Assembly: GCA_010405405.1 (NCBI GenBank)
Contig: MU004230.1
Location: forward strand, 2,067,744-2,131,743
Reading direction: 5' to 3'
From: Microthyrium microscopicum
Lineage: Eukaryota > Ascomycota > Dothideomycetes > Microthyriales > Microthyriaceae
Length of the DNA stretch: 64,000 nucleotides
Shown here: positions 21,868-31,841 of the stretch, one piece after another
Layout of the letters: each line of letters starts with the position of its first letter
Position numbering within the stretch: the first letter of the stretch is position 1
The notes under the pieces: model-generated
Database searches by the model: none
Told to the model about the DNA's origin: nothing
What the model saw: only the letters and a program-made list of their open reading frames with translations
Made by a program: the position numbers and the translations under genes

Positions 21868-23373
21868 ATGTTGTTCAAAATGATCTCGATCAAACTTTAC
21901 ATTGCCATATCATTTCTTTCATCTTTCGTTATAGCGACCCCAATTCTACACAGAATAAAATCATTACTGAAACGCCAAAGTCAGCAATTAGACCCGGTTC
22001 GTGTATTCCCCGGCATTTTCTGGGACGAGGCCTACCAAACATGCACTACAGAAGAGCTGGATATTGTGGTTGAAGCAACACGCATGGCTGATGAGATGAT
22101 AAATGCTTTCCAGAATACGCAAGGATTTTGGGCTACGCCTGCTTGGAACCGCTACTTCGTTCGTGATTCAAGCGCTGCCGGCAAGACCAATTGGTATTCT
22201 AATGTAAGAAACCAAGATCTCTTCATTGATGTTATCAATGATATCAAGCAAGCATCCATGTTTCCCAAAAAGGGAAGGAAGCCAGCCCCGGATGGATCGC
22301 GTAGTCGTTTGAAGCAGGTAGGATACTCATGCAAAAGGCCGACTGGTGTTCTCGGTACAAAATGCGCAGCGGGCCCCAATTCATTTGGAAAATGGTCAGG
22401 ACCAAGTGCAGTGACTTGGTATCCTTCAGCAACCGACGGACATGGCTGGGCTATAGAGTTCTGCCCCAGATTCTTCCAAGCCGAAGGGGAACTACGGTAC
22501 ATTAACGACATTACCTCCAATCCCAAATCCGAGAAGAGCTTGCCAGGGATGCGGTCCTATGAATATGCCATTGCTCACGAATGGATGCACACTGGGATTT
22601 TTGGATTTCGATTGGCAATAAAAGACCTTAAGGAACCAGAGAACGACAACGACGTCTATGGTGACCAGGCATGCCATGATTTCGCATGGCTTAATATGGA
22701 TGATCCTCATACTCCCGGCATCAATGAATATACAGCTTACAATGCCGATAACTATGCTTGGATGTTTCAGTACGCCTGGTTTAGAAACGCTTTAGGCTGG
22801 ACATGTAAGCATACCTTGGCAGAAAGTGTATAACATACCCCGAATCGACTAACCATTCTTCCTAGCCGATGGCACGATGATAAGCAAAGATGTGGTATCA
22901 TCTGATCCAGTAGACATTGGTGATCCTATCGATGACCCTGCTGATGGGGTCAAGATGTCTGACATCGATCTATCTCAAAGCACTGGAATTCCAATCAATT
23001 GTCAACCCGGGCCTGGCAACGCAAACGACGGAAACCCTGAGACTAATACTTGGACGACTCAACTCACCTGCGCTTATGTTGGAGAGGACTATTCAGACTT
23101 TCTGAACGACGTGAAGGCGGAATTCACTTCCGATGGAGGCTGTACACTGAGGTATATTCTTTTTCCTTTTTTATTTCTATTTCGAACGCTAATGATGATG
23201 AAAGCGCTCAATGCAATCTTCCATTTGGAGATGGGAATGCAGTTGACCCGAACTGCGTCTGTTACTGCGACAAAGATATCAGTGGGGAGCGAGAGATCAC
23301 GCCACTGAGAGATCCGCGCTGCGCTGGATTTGCTGGATCATTGCCAACCCCTAGATTGAAAGCGAGGCGGTAA
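21868..23373 (+). CDS. Secreted zinc metalloendopeptidase (M35/Lys-metalloendopeptidase-like)
   Basis: Exons 21868-22804, 22866-23151 and 23205-23373 give 463 residues. The N-terminus has a signal peptide (from MISIKLYIAISFLSSFVIAT); the ATG at 21880 is an alternative start. The dibasic site LLKRQ could end a propeptide. The zinc site is HEWMH at residues 237-241, in AIAHEWMHTG, with NADNYAW at about 292, a motif found downstream of the zinc site in aspzincin and Lys-endopeptidase relatives. A C-terminal cysteine-rich tail (CNLPFGDGNAVDPNCVCYCD) may be an extra fold. The final exon ends in a basic stretch. Both introns rejoin the frame. Likely an extracellular protease; the exact subfamily is not settled. 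Confidence 0.8.
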
Positions 23374-24264
23374 AATTCACTGGAGGCGGGGAGACGTGGA
23401 AATGTTCATTTTCTGTAGCAGCAACAACTTGGCAGATATATGTAAAAATTATTTGCGGTTACAATAATCAACGCTCTTGCAAGATAATATGTTGCACATC
23501 TCTTCGAGTTGCGGAATGAATCGTGTCCAGTAACTTTCAGCATGAAAGCCTTCAGTAAATCATATAGGCCTCCTTTGACCATTGAAATGGTTTTCAATTT
23601 TTCTTTATCTATCGCTCAATAGACTGTCATATAAGCTGACAATTGTAAGACTAAATCAATCCTCTTCCACAAACTATAATTGTACTACAAGCCCAAGGGC
23701 CAAGGACCAATGATAGCAGAGGAATTTAAGTATTGACCCGCTAAATTAGCGCAGCCTCGTGGATGCCACGTGCGTAGATCAGTTTCAGCCTCATAAAACA
23801 TCACTTCATCCCGATTTAAAAATATGCTCTCAGCTTCCGCTTGACTTCTGTTTATGAATGGCTTTTTTCGGTGCACTTACTAAGTTACTAGGCTGATTTG
23901 AGTTCAGAACGCGTTTGTATTTGTTCGCCACAATTGTTGGTCATGCTGCAACCTGCTGCAGAGCTTTGTCCAGTATGGTTAGAGTGAGCACTCTATGCTA
24001 GTGAGACTTGAAGCAAGTTTTGAGAGAGAAAGGTCCAAGTTTTAAGCACTGGCATAAAGATTGAATTAATACTAGCGCCGATATTTTCTCCCAAAGCAAT
24101 GATAAAGCTAACATAAATTGTCGACTCCCCTGGTAAATCCTCGCCCATATTGCAAAACAGCATGTTGTCGTGAAGTAACTGGTTCGCTCGCATAGAAGAT
24201 CTTAAGTGGTACTATGTTACTATTATTCCTAGACCTATCAAGACCAAAACTCACATCTTACAAT
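23374..24264. other. Intergenic, no gene seen
   Basis: AT-rich stretch between two genes whose 3' ends face each other. Open frames are under 70 codons and unconvincing. Confidence 0.5.
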
Positions 24265-24367
24265 AGACCAATCGTAACGTCACCCTTGACGCGTGCGTAA
24301 ATTTCGACCTGCACTACATCAGTCCAATTGTGACGTCTCCCTTTACGCGTGCGTATATTTCTACCTC
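24265..24367. repeat. Tandem duplication of about 47 bases at the 3' end of a gene
   Basis: Positions 24265-24311 and 24321-24367 are two copies in the same orientation, about 83 percent alike, sharing ACGCGTGCGTA. On the minus strand both read as a tail of the type EIYARVKGDVTIGL. The 24321 copy is the real C-terminus of the 122-residue protein; the 24265 copy lies just after its stop codon in another frame. Confidence 0.8.
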
Positions 24368-24749
24368 AACTTCCAGATCCAACTCAATCTTGATTTTGAG
24401 ACTGCTGTCTTTCTCCGCAGGCTTTGGGGGTCGGTCCCGGATGCGGGATTGATGCACTGGGATCATTCGTCTTTTGCCTCTAGGCATGGGTGGAGGAGCA
24501 CTTGGTTCGGAGACACTTCCTTCGTCGTATTCGTCATCGTAGTAATCTTCTTGGGGTGGTGGTTGTCGCGCAACTGCATTGTTGAGCTTTGCAGGCTTTT
24601 TGCGACCGCCAACTGGGTTGGGTGAGGCCGTTTCGTTGGATTCTCTATCCATGAGATCGGTGTTACCCGCTCTAAAGGATTGTGTGTTAGATGGTATTGC
24701 GCAACGTTTGGGAATTATCCAACAAGGTGTCGACCTACTCTTGAGACAT
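24314..24749 (-). CDS. Small hydrophilic protein with a beta-rich C-terminal tail
   Basis: Exons 24749-24739 and 24671-24314 give 122 residues. The first coding exon is just 11 bases (MSQE), with donor GTAGGT and acceptor CTTTAG. The middle is polar with an acidic tyrosine run (EDYYDDEYDEGSVSE) and a proline stretch (PSAPPPMPRGKRR). The end alternates hydrophobic and charged residues (SLKIKIELDLEVEVEIYARV then KGDVTIGLM), suggesting a single long beta strand or hairpin. No signal peptide or membrane span. I recall short fungal hypothetical proteins ending in a similar LKIxIELDLEVEV pattern, but I know no function. The ATG at 24652 inside exon 2 is an alternative start if the intron call is wrong. 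Confidence 0.65.
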
Positions 24750-25384
24750 TTTGGGTGCTCTGTGGTAACCGATGTTATCTATGTCTGCACGTCCAGATGG
24801 ATATCGTGCTTTTGAAAATGGTTGATGAGTGAAGGGTATTGAAGAAGATGGAGTATTTGAGCAGCGGAATATACAACACTGCCAGCTATTTATCTTATTC
24901 TTGAGAATTAACTCTCGAAACATGACGCGCTTACACTGCACTCTAACAAGCCCAAAGCTCGGAGGCAACCCCGAGAAATCAAGTTTATTTTGAACCTATC
25001 CTTGTAAGTTCATGCAGCAAGGTTACGGTGGCGACTGTCGTGCTTTCAACATGCTTGCATAAGGGCTTATATATGAGGATAAAGCAGGATTTACCAAAGC
25101 AACCCATGAGAAAGATACCAGGTTCTTATTTTCACTCCAGTTTATCAATGGTTACTATTTTCCAAGGTAAATCCAAGCTCATGACGTACCATGAAGGTCA
25201 TATTCTAGCGTTTCGAGCTGTAGGATGCACGGGAAGAACGAGATCCGTGAATCATCTTTCCTTCAACAGCTATTCTCACTCCACATTGACTGCTCCAAAA
25301 CTTACTGGTCCAACAGTTGAGGGCCTTTAGGATTTCTTCCAGCCGCTCCCATCCTCCTCTTATTGCTTTCGTACCTCAAAAACC
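24750..25384. other. Divergent intergenic stretch
   Basis: Lies between the starts of the 122-residue and 236-residue protein genes. A 100-codon frame at 25028-25330 begins with ATG but reads as random sequence with no splice signals or recognisable motif. Confidence 0.45.
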
Positions 25385-26156
25385 ATGGTTCTGGGTATTC
25401 TCACTGCGATCGCAGCATGTCCCGCAATTGTCGGAACCACGGAAGCCGTACGCCAAGGTCAGCGGAAAAATTCAAAAGAACAACACAGAGGATTAAAGAC
25501 AAATGTACTGGTTTCTTGCTCCACCGACACCCGACCTGGCAAGGAAGTTAATGGAGGCGCTTTGGTCTTACGGAACAACAAGGTTGGACACCCTCAAGGG
25601 CAATGATGTAGTGTTTGAGCTAACAGATCTACCTCTCTTCTAGATCTATGTCTCGACCCCTTCACCTAGTTATCCAGAAGGTCGCGATGATGAACATCTC
25701 TTTGCTGGATACTTTCTAGCCTATCCCGAAAAGAACTGGGGTCGGCAAGGAGAAGGGCTTGTGTCCACCATATCAGATGACCCTCCACAATTGAATTGGG
25801 TTTATGTTGATAGCGATACTTATGAAGTCAAATATGGATTAAAAGTAGATTCTTTGCCCCATATCGTCGGGCCATGGGATTGCACGAGAATAGACAAAAG
25901 GATTACTTTGGAAGGCTGGGAAGGTTTCATGGTTGTTCGAGAGGAGCCAGGTGAATGGGCCCTGTATTTTGACAGGGAGGATGATGGGCTGAGAGATAAG
26001 GTTTCCCCTGACAAAAGAATACTAGAGGTGACAATGGCAAGAAAAGAGAGAAGACAGGAGAAACCGAAACCAGAATCTGATTCTGAGAGCGAACCTGAAC
26101 CTGAAAGCGAAGTTGCAACTGAGACTGAACTGGAGTCTGAGAGCAATTCAGACTGA
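25385..26156 (+). CDS. Conserved fungal protein of unknown function with acidic tail
   Basis: Exons 25385-25582 and 25644-26156 give 236 residues. The start (MVLGILTAIAACPAIVGTTE, then AVRQGQRKN) is a hydrophobic helix followed by a polar segment. The middle reads VSTISDDPPQLNWVYVDSDT, YEVKYGLKVD, VGPWDCTRIDKRITLEGWEG and WALYFDREDDGL, which I recognise as a recurrent fungal hypothetical family with no assigned role. The tail is an acidic/Ser repeat region (SDSESEPEPESEVATETELE). The intron donor is the weak GTTGGA but phase and downstream frame are right, and the acceptor (CTTCTAG) is good. The helix may anchor it to a membrane; location unknown. Confidence 0.8.
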
Positions 26157-26251
26157 AGCTTTTGAATAAGATAATTCGGTCATGATCATTAAATTTCCAT
26201 AATCATACAATGCTATTTGTACAGTAGTAAACCAAAGCCGTCGAAATGCCG

Positions 26252-26695
26252 CTAATCTTCCATTTCCAGCTCTTCTGCTTCAAGCGCCAACTGTCGTTTC
26301 TTCAAAGCCAATGCTCTCCTCTTCTTCTCTTGAAGTCTGGCCTGTTGCTCTTCCGCAGTCATAGCTTGTGCTTGAGGGGCTGCTCGTTTCCCTTGAGGAG
26401 CAGCTCTTTGTCCTCCTGATCCAACCTAAAATGTTTTATTAGCCACTGGAATTTTTGGAATCAGATTCACGAGTCCAACTTACAATTGGCAAGCCGTCGG
26501 TTACTCCTCCTACCGTCTTGAGCAGGGGTGAAGTTACTCCGCCTACGATAGGGAGACCTTTCGTAGTATCATCTACAGTATTCAAAACACTAGAAAGTTA
26601 GTGACATGGCCTGGTATAGAATCAAACATGGTTAGGTACCCTCCAAGAAGTCCACCACCGCCATTGTTGTTGCCGCCGCCGAGAAGTCCAGCCAT
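26252..26695 (-). CDS. Small glycine-rich then charged-helix protein, unknown function
   Basis: Three exons, 26695-26640, 26589-26484 and 26425-26252, give 111 residues; donors GTACCT and GTAAGT, acceptors TCTAG and TTTAG. The N-terminus is Gly/Asn-rich (MAGLLGGGNNNGGGGLLGG). The next 35 residues repeat a short hydrophobic pattern (VLNTVDD, VTSPLLKTVGG, VTDGLP) common in small fungal proteins of unknown function. The end is a charged helix (AEEQQARLQEKKRRALALKK, then an acidic stop). No signal peptide. It is convergent with the 236-residue gene, 95 bases away. No function assigned. Confidence 0.7.
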
Positions 26696-27816
26696 TGTGA
26701 TAGATTTAATTTTGAGAGGTAAAAGTGAGTCGTGTGAAGGAGTATTGCTGAAGTACAATGTATTGAATTTGAAGTTAGGATGTTATGGAACAGAACCTGA
26801 TCAGAAGCTGGTGCTGACTGAGCTTTTATGTACACGAGTCCTCTACGATACTATGAGAGTGAAATGGTTCACGAATACTAGAATCAGGTTTCTCTCCTCC
26901 ATTGCGTAGCTGATACCTGGATTGTCCCATTCACATTCCTCAAAGTATGTTGTATTCGGCTAGAATGACGTACAAATTCCAAGGGTCGCTTCATCCTGGA
27001 GTTGAATCTTCACCAATTCAGGGTCTAGGGACCTCGTATAAACCCTGTTGTTGCATGGAAGACGGAGTGACCTCCGCGGATTGTGCAACGTTGGCTGCAG
27101 GTCAGGGATTACAAGCGAGGAGAGCTACGCCCCATCGGGGACATTCAACCAGCGTCATTCTTTTGAGATAATGTTGGTTATAATGAACTCGAATCATGTT
27201 TCCAAAGGCCAGGACAAGGGTGAGTGAGACGAGCTTACTCAGAAATTCATCAGTTGGCAACTTGGCATGAACAAGTGCTGACCATTTGAAGTTCTTCATG
27301 GTCACTCCAACGCAATAAGTTTAATGAAAGCAAAATATTTCCAAAATCACAACGAGACATGCTTCGTGATAGATTCCGGGTCTGATCAAGATGCATGCTT
27401 GCCTCCTACTATTGACAAAGAATCACTCGATTCTTGGGGAGAAGCTTATAACTTGTCTTGATGAAGCACTGGAAGTTATAAGCTGTGCCTAAACAATAGC
27501 TGCAATACTTCGATTATCGAGAATTACTACAACTATAACTTGATCTGGGAAATCATTATGGTTTGTCAAACTTTCAGCACATTTGGTCACATGCGGACTA
27601 GTATTTCGACAGCACATTTCTTCTTCGTCCATTTTGACAGCAACTTTATATGTTTTGAATTGAGATCCTTTTGTCCTACCCGCTAGAACATTACAGATCC
27701 GAAGCCATGACCTTTACATTTAAGCTATGCTAAAGGTACTAGGACAGTGCTTAATACAATTTGACTTTGCGAATTAGCAGCAATGACATGACCACACCCA
27801 GTGGCGAGACGAGAGC
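26696..27816. other. Intergenic, no firm gene
   Basis: A 67-codon minus-strand frame ending at 27102 starts with an ATG (MKNFKWSALVHAKLPTDEFL) and contains a good donor (GTAAGC), but I could not find an exon that continues the frame. Other short frames look random. A small gene here is possible. Confidence 0.35.
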
Positions 27817-28254
27817 CTACTCCTCCTCTAGAACTGGGCCAAACATGCGCAAGCTTTCTTTGCTATCTGCAAGCAGGAAGTTTTTGCCTACTAGTCGGTA
27901 GGTTCCATTAGGGGTGTCGAATATCGTACCCTGTGGCATGCAAAGCAGCAGGTATTCGCTTATGCGCCACATGGCTCCTGGACCTGCTAGATGAACCATA
28001 GCGAGAATCCCTATCAGCATGTCTAGTCCGCTTATGGCGGCACTCGCTACTTTGAGTTGCACGACATCTCGTGCGTATCTCATCTTAAAGGAGGTGTCGT
28101 TTGCCAAGTCACTGACATAGTAGACGACCTCGTCACCCAACCAACAGGCAATGCGGATGAAAAATAGAAACATCGTAACAGGAGTAGCCAGCACGAAGCG
28201 TAGCGGTACTCCTGGGTTAAGACGGAATACGTTAAAGGGCTGATGGACCTCCAT
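27817..28254 (-). CDS. Small membrane protein, unknown function
   Basis: A single exon of 145 residues starting at ATG. One hydrophobic segment lies at about 22-40 (FVLATPVTMFLFFIRIACWL) and another at about 73-95 (ISGLDMLIGILAMVHLAG). Between them is a polar segment with an Asp/Arg mix (YVSDLANDTSFKMRYARDVV). The tail is amphipathic and ends in EEE. No family recognised. It is the first of three minus-strand small membrane protein genes within 2.4 kb. An ATG in good context and an intact frame favour a real gene, though an orphan one. Confidence 0.55.
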   Translation of the reverse strand: MEVHQPFNVFRLNPGVPLRFVLATPVTMFLFFIRIACWLGDEVVYYVSDLANDTSFKMRYARDVVQLKVASAAISGLDMLIGILAMVHLAGPGAMWRISEYLLLCMPQGTIFDTPNGTYRLVGKNFLLADSKESLRMFGPVLEEE

Positions 28255-28798
28255 TCTTTGGTAGTGACGCTTGATATAGTGGACTTAGGTTTGATGTGAG
28301 TTGTGGATAACTGCAGAAGAGAGTGCAGAAATAGCCTGTATATCGTTTTTTGCATCCTCAAAGTGACTTCCGACGATAATGTGGTATAAAGCCATTGTTG
28401 CAATTGGATGTATACAAAGAGATTGTATCAAGATAAAGTGTCTCTATTGAGGTGTATACTGAGGTGAACTGCACACTCATTTGAATATGGCGGTTGAGTT
28501 TCCTTTTTGGTCAGAATCAGGAGCGATCTCACGAGAATCGTTCAATCTGGGAGAGATAAGTTCAGAATCATCTGCTTCAATTCTATATAAATATACTTCA
28601 AATAAGGCTAAACAAAGGAATCCGTCAAGTGGTAATCGCGAAATAACACTACAGTACCAGCGGTGACAACAAATTAACATTCAGTATAACTTCTCAGATC
28701 AAAGAACAGCTAATGAGCTTTGCTGATGTCCAGAGCAAATATTGATCGGAAGCAACTAGTCGCGCACCCCAAGGACAAACATGACGATGTTTATTAAC
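28255..28798. other. Intergenic
   Basis: About 540 AT-rich bases with short antisense frames only (for example 28481-28666). No feature supported. Confidence 0.45.
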
Positions 28799-29167
28799 CT
28801 ACTCATCGACAGCGTAGGTCGGAGCTTTCCATTCAGCGACTTGCCATGCGATCGCCTCTCGTTCATGATGATCTCCTTGGAACTTGATGCACAGTACAAA
28901 CCAGAGATCCACCACCAAAATTGCAACGTTAGATATGGAAGGGTTGACCATGGTCTTGAGGAGAATGATGGTGGATAATGCAAGCGCAAGCTTGAGGAAG
29001 CGACGAAAGTAGTCGAATTCCTCCAAGTGGTAACTCTCGGTGGAGCGAGCAGTCGGAGCTACAGAGATTGACTCTATTGGTAGCTGATACGACTCAGGCA
29101 GCTGATGTGACTCATAAATCGGGTATCTCGCGGTTAACCGTTGGATCCAAAGTGGGTCAGCGCTCAT
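28799..29167 (-). CDS. Small membrane protein, paralogue A
   Basis: A single exon of 122 residues. The N-terminal 60 residues are polar (MSADPLWIQRLTARYPIYES then a Ser/Gln-rich part). Two adjacent hydrophobic segments follow at about 58-73 and 77-96 (LALALSTIILLK; ISNVAILVVDLWFVLCIKF). The core ESISVAP...LEEFDYFRRFLKL...VNPS aligns by eye with QISVIP...LEQYLRKLRTKL...FYPS of the gene at 29875-30138, so the two are probably diverged duplicates. No known domain. The paralogy makes both more likely to be real. Confidence 0.6.
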   Translation of the reverse strand: MSADPLWIQRLTARYPIYESHQLPESYQLPIESISVAPTARSTESYHLEEFDYFRRFLKLALALSTIILLKTMVNPSISNVAILVVDLWFVLCIKFQGDHHEREAIAWQVAEWKAPTYAVDE

Positions 29168-29874
29168 GATAGAAGTGTGTGGTTTGTAAGTTTGGAAAAG
29201 TGTGTCTGTGAGTAGTGTGGAAAGGGATGTTGAGCGAAATGAATTTTCAGCTTTCGGGGCTTAAGCGCGTAATCTGAAGTAGATCAATACGAAGTCACTT
29301 ACCGGCCAGTGCAGTGTTCGGGATGCATCGAGGCGCAAGGTTAGCTTTATGCCTGAATTATGCATATTCACCTCGTCTCGTCTCGAGAGCAACTTCTGTT
29401 AGAGTTTACGAACATATGATATCTTACCATGATAGTTTGTCAAAGTGAGTGAACGATCACAGCTCACTGTAAATATACTATAGTCTTCTGGCTTCATATA
29501 AAGCTAAAGCTATTTTATGCACTATAACTCCGTCACTGAAATGAGGGAAATGCTCATAAATTCCGTTCGTTGATTGCTACATGTATACTTAAATAGAAAA
29601 GAAGTAAGCTGAATAATTGTTCCTCCTGTATGCAAGCAAGTTGCTGTGACTGTTGGATTACTAGAGAGACTATTGAGCCGATAACAATAAAAGTAGCCAT
29701 AGATATAATCTAATCTAGGATCGATGATCGGGTGTTACGGCCTTCCAGAAACGAAAACATGAGCTTGATCTGCCAAAGTCAAGCGAATGAAGAGCGAATA
29801 AAGACGGAACACCATCCACCAACGGAGAGCGAACTTTTGGCGGAACGGAGCTTCAATGCTTATGACACTTTGAG
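29168..29874. other. Intergenic
   Basis: Upstream flank of paralogue A; an open frame at 29732-29932 on the plus strand overlaps the next gene antisense and is not convincing. Nothing else seen. Confidence 0.45.
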
Positions 29875-30138
29875 CTATTTGACTGTAGCATTGGAAACTT
29901 CAACCTGGGCACAGTACAGAGCCTTAGCATAGTACATCCGAAGCTTGAGGCAGATCAAAGTAGCGCAGAAGATTGCCAGTCTCAAGCAGCTATGCCAGGA
30001 AGGGTAGAACATCATTTCCAACAGAAAAAGCCCAGTGATGGCAAGACCAATCCACAGCTTTGTTCGAAGTTTTCGAAGATACTGCTCCAAGTCAAGACGA
30101 GCAGATGTGGTGTTCGGGATTACAGAGATCTGCTCCAT
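29875..30138 (-). CDS. Small membrane protein, paralogue B
   Basis: A single exon of 87 residues starting MEQISVIPNTTSARLDLEQY. Two close hydrophobic segments lie at about 28-45 (LWIGLAITGLFLLEMMF) and 50-66 (CLRLAIFCATLICLKL), separated by a short FYPSWHS turn, so a hairpin in the membrane is likely. It matches paralogue A in motif order and spacing but lacks that protein's 30-residue N-terminal extension. Function unknown. Confidence 0.55.
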   Translation of the reverse strand: MEQISVIPNTTSARLDLEQYLRKLRTKLWIGLAITGLFLLEMMFYPSWHSCLRLAIFCATLICLKLRMYYAKALYCAQVEVSNATVK

Positions 30139-30914
30139 TGGATATTTGCTCGACTGAAGGCGGAGTAAAGCGTGTATATAGGGCCCGTTTTTGAGCAGTT
30201 AAGAAGAAGTTGTTGGAGGAAAGAATGGAGTCCCGTCAGTCTCGGCTTTTTAGTGGCGTGAGTACATCTGGGAATCACAGCGGTGAAGAGTGACCTACCG
30301 AGAGGTCAAGACTTTTAAGGTGCAAGACAATGGTATTGTTTCGGAACTATGCTACTATAATCCCATTGTTTAGGAATGTAGACCTTATTGCAGGAGCTGA
30401 TTTAAAAGCTGTAGATGCGATGATATATGGAAAAGATGACTACAAGGACGGCACTCATCAAAAATTAGGAATAGTAATGCGGTCCATTAGCTATTCAAAT
30501 ATAAGAAAGCACAAGCAGAAGAGTATATCAAAGCCAGTGGCTGTTAAATTGTTTGATTTGCGCCTAAGAATAATCTAACACTGATAGCAACCATATCTAT
30601 GAACCCAAGTATCCAAAACAATGAATATCAACAAACTCGCTGGCATCTTGAAACAAGTAACACTTTTGATAACAGTATGTGTTCCAACAGCCAGGAGACG
30701 CTAGCATACAAAGTATATCATCCGCAAAGTGACCAAAGACTCTACTCTCCACTAACCGAGAGGAATCATTTGGTCTTTCCATATGCACCACTAATATATA
30801 CCCTCAATAATAATACAATCCGTTATCCAACGCGTCGTCTCCCATTGAGGCGAGTCCCGGCTTTTCAATTTCACCAAATTTCATCGCTTTATTGGCTTAA
30901 GGGATAAGCTGAAT
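30139..30914. other. Intergenic
   Basis: Open frames of 82 and 102 codons on the plus strand (30330-30578, 30599-30907) read as low-complexity random sequence without motifs. No gene supported. Confidence 0.45.
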
Positions 30915-31304
30915 TCAACCACGAAGGGAGTTTAGCCAAGAGGCCACCTTTTTACGAGCGGCTCGGCCAACTCCAGACGAGTTCGCACCAGTAGTGGTGG
31001 AGGTGGGTGCATCTGAGTTGTCATTGGAAGAGACAGATTTATCGGCATAAAGGCCAGTGGTGTCCAGGTCATCGATGATATAGTTCAGCCACGCATCGCG
31101 GGCATCGTGGTGGACCTGAACTAGGTTGTCATCTTCAGTCGTAACTGGTTCATCGATATCGAAGTCGCGTCTAATAACGACCCAGCCGGCTTCATGCATG
31201 TCCCAGTCGGAGAGTAAAGACTTGGCTCCATTGACAGCATTGTCATCGTAGACGTTCATAGCGTTGTTGTTGGTGGTGTTGATTGGGGTAGTAGCAGAAG
31301 ACAT
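30915..31304 (-). CDS. Small acidic hydrophilic protein, unknown function
   Basis: A single exon of 129 residues, ATG start. Asn/Thr-rich beginning (MSSATTPINTTNNNAMNVYD), then a more structured-looking segment SLLSDWDMHEAGWVVIRRDF with DAWLNYIIDDLDT, a Ser/Thr-rich stretch, and a basic end (VGRAARKKVASWLNSLRG). No signal peptide or membrane span; overall acidic middle and basic tail. I do not recognise it. The open frame and non-random composition support a gene but not a role. Confidence 0.55.
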   Translation of the reverse strand: MSSATTPINTTNNNAMNVYDDNAVNGAKSLLSDWDMHEAGWVVIRRDFDIDEPVTTEDDNLVQVHHDARDAWLNYIIDDLDTTGLYADKSVSSNDNSDAPTSTTTGANSSGVGRAARKKVASWLNSLRG

Positions 31305-31841
31305 CGTTGTTGCGTTTTTGGTTGGAGGTTTGGCGGTTTGTAGGTGTGGGAATGTGGGAACGTGAGGAGTTTGGTGGGAAGTTGACGGGAAGTCGTTGAG
31401 AAGAAGAAAGACCAGCTCACGGGCTTAAGTACATTCTGAGAACAGAGAATCAGAGGATAACTTGCCGAAAAGTGAAGCATTCTAGGTGAAGACATTAGCA
31501 TTATCACGGAACTATGCAACCTACCTCACATCGATCTGGAATATCGCCTTTGTCCCCAAAGTCACTGCCCAACATACCTCGAATTTGGCGAGATAGAGGC
31601 GACTGACTATAGAGAGGTGACTGCCACCACCTCAAACCTCAAACCCAATAGACAACAATCGAGGTGAACCAAAGCTGCAGACTATCGGCTGCAAGCACCT
31701 CAAACCTCAAAACCCAATAAACAACAATCGAGGTGAACAAAAGCAGCACAATGTATGAAAACATCCGATATATTCCACCAACGCTATGCAAAATACTCAA
31801 CATATCCATCTAATATACACATTGTACACTTTATCTAATAT
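31305..31841. other. Intergenic containing a direct repeat
   Basis: Between the 129-residue protein gene and the acetyl-CoA transporter gene. Apart from the direct repeat at 31625-31748 I see nothing in it. Confidence 0.45.
31625..31748. repeat. Direct repeat of about 55 bases, two copies
   Basis: Copies at 31625-31679 and 31692-31748 share CACCTCAAACCTCAAA, CCCAATA and ACAACAATCGAGGTGAAC, with a few substitutions and one extra A. Each copy also contains its own CACCTCAAACCTC subrepeat and an inverted GAGGTG. No coding frame. Confidence 0.8.

Noticed and set aside
27102-27305. 67-codon minus-strand frame MKNFKWSALVHAKL...
   Set aside because: It has an ATG and a donor-like GTAAGC, but no acceptor restores an open frame and no family is recognised.
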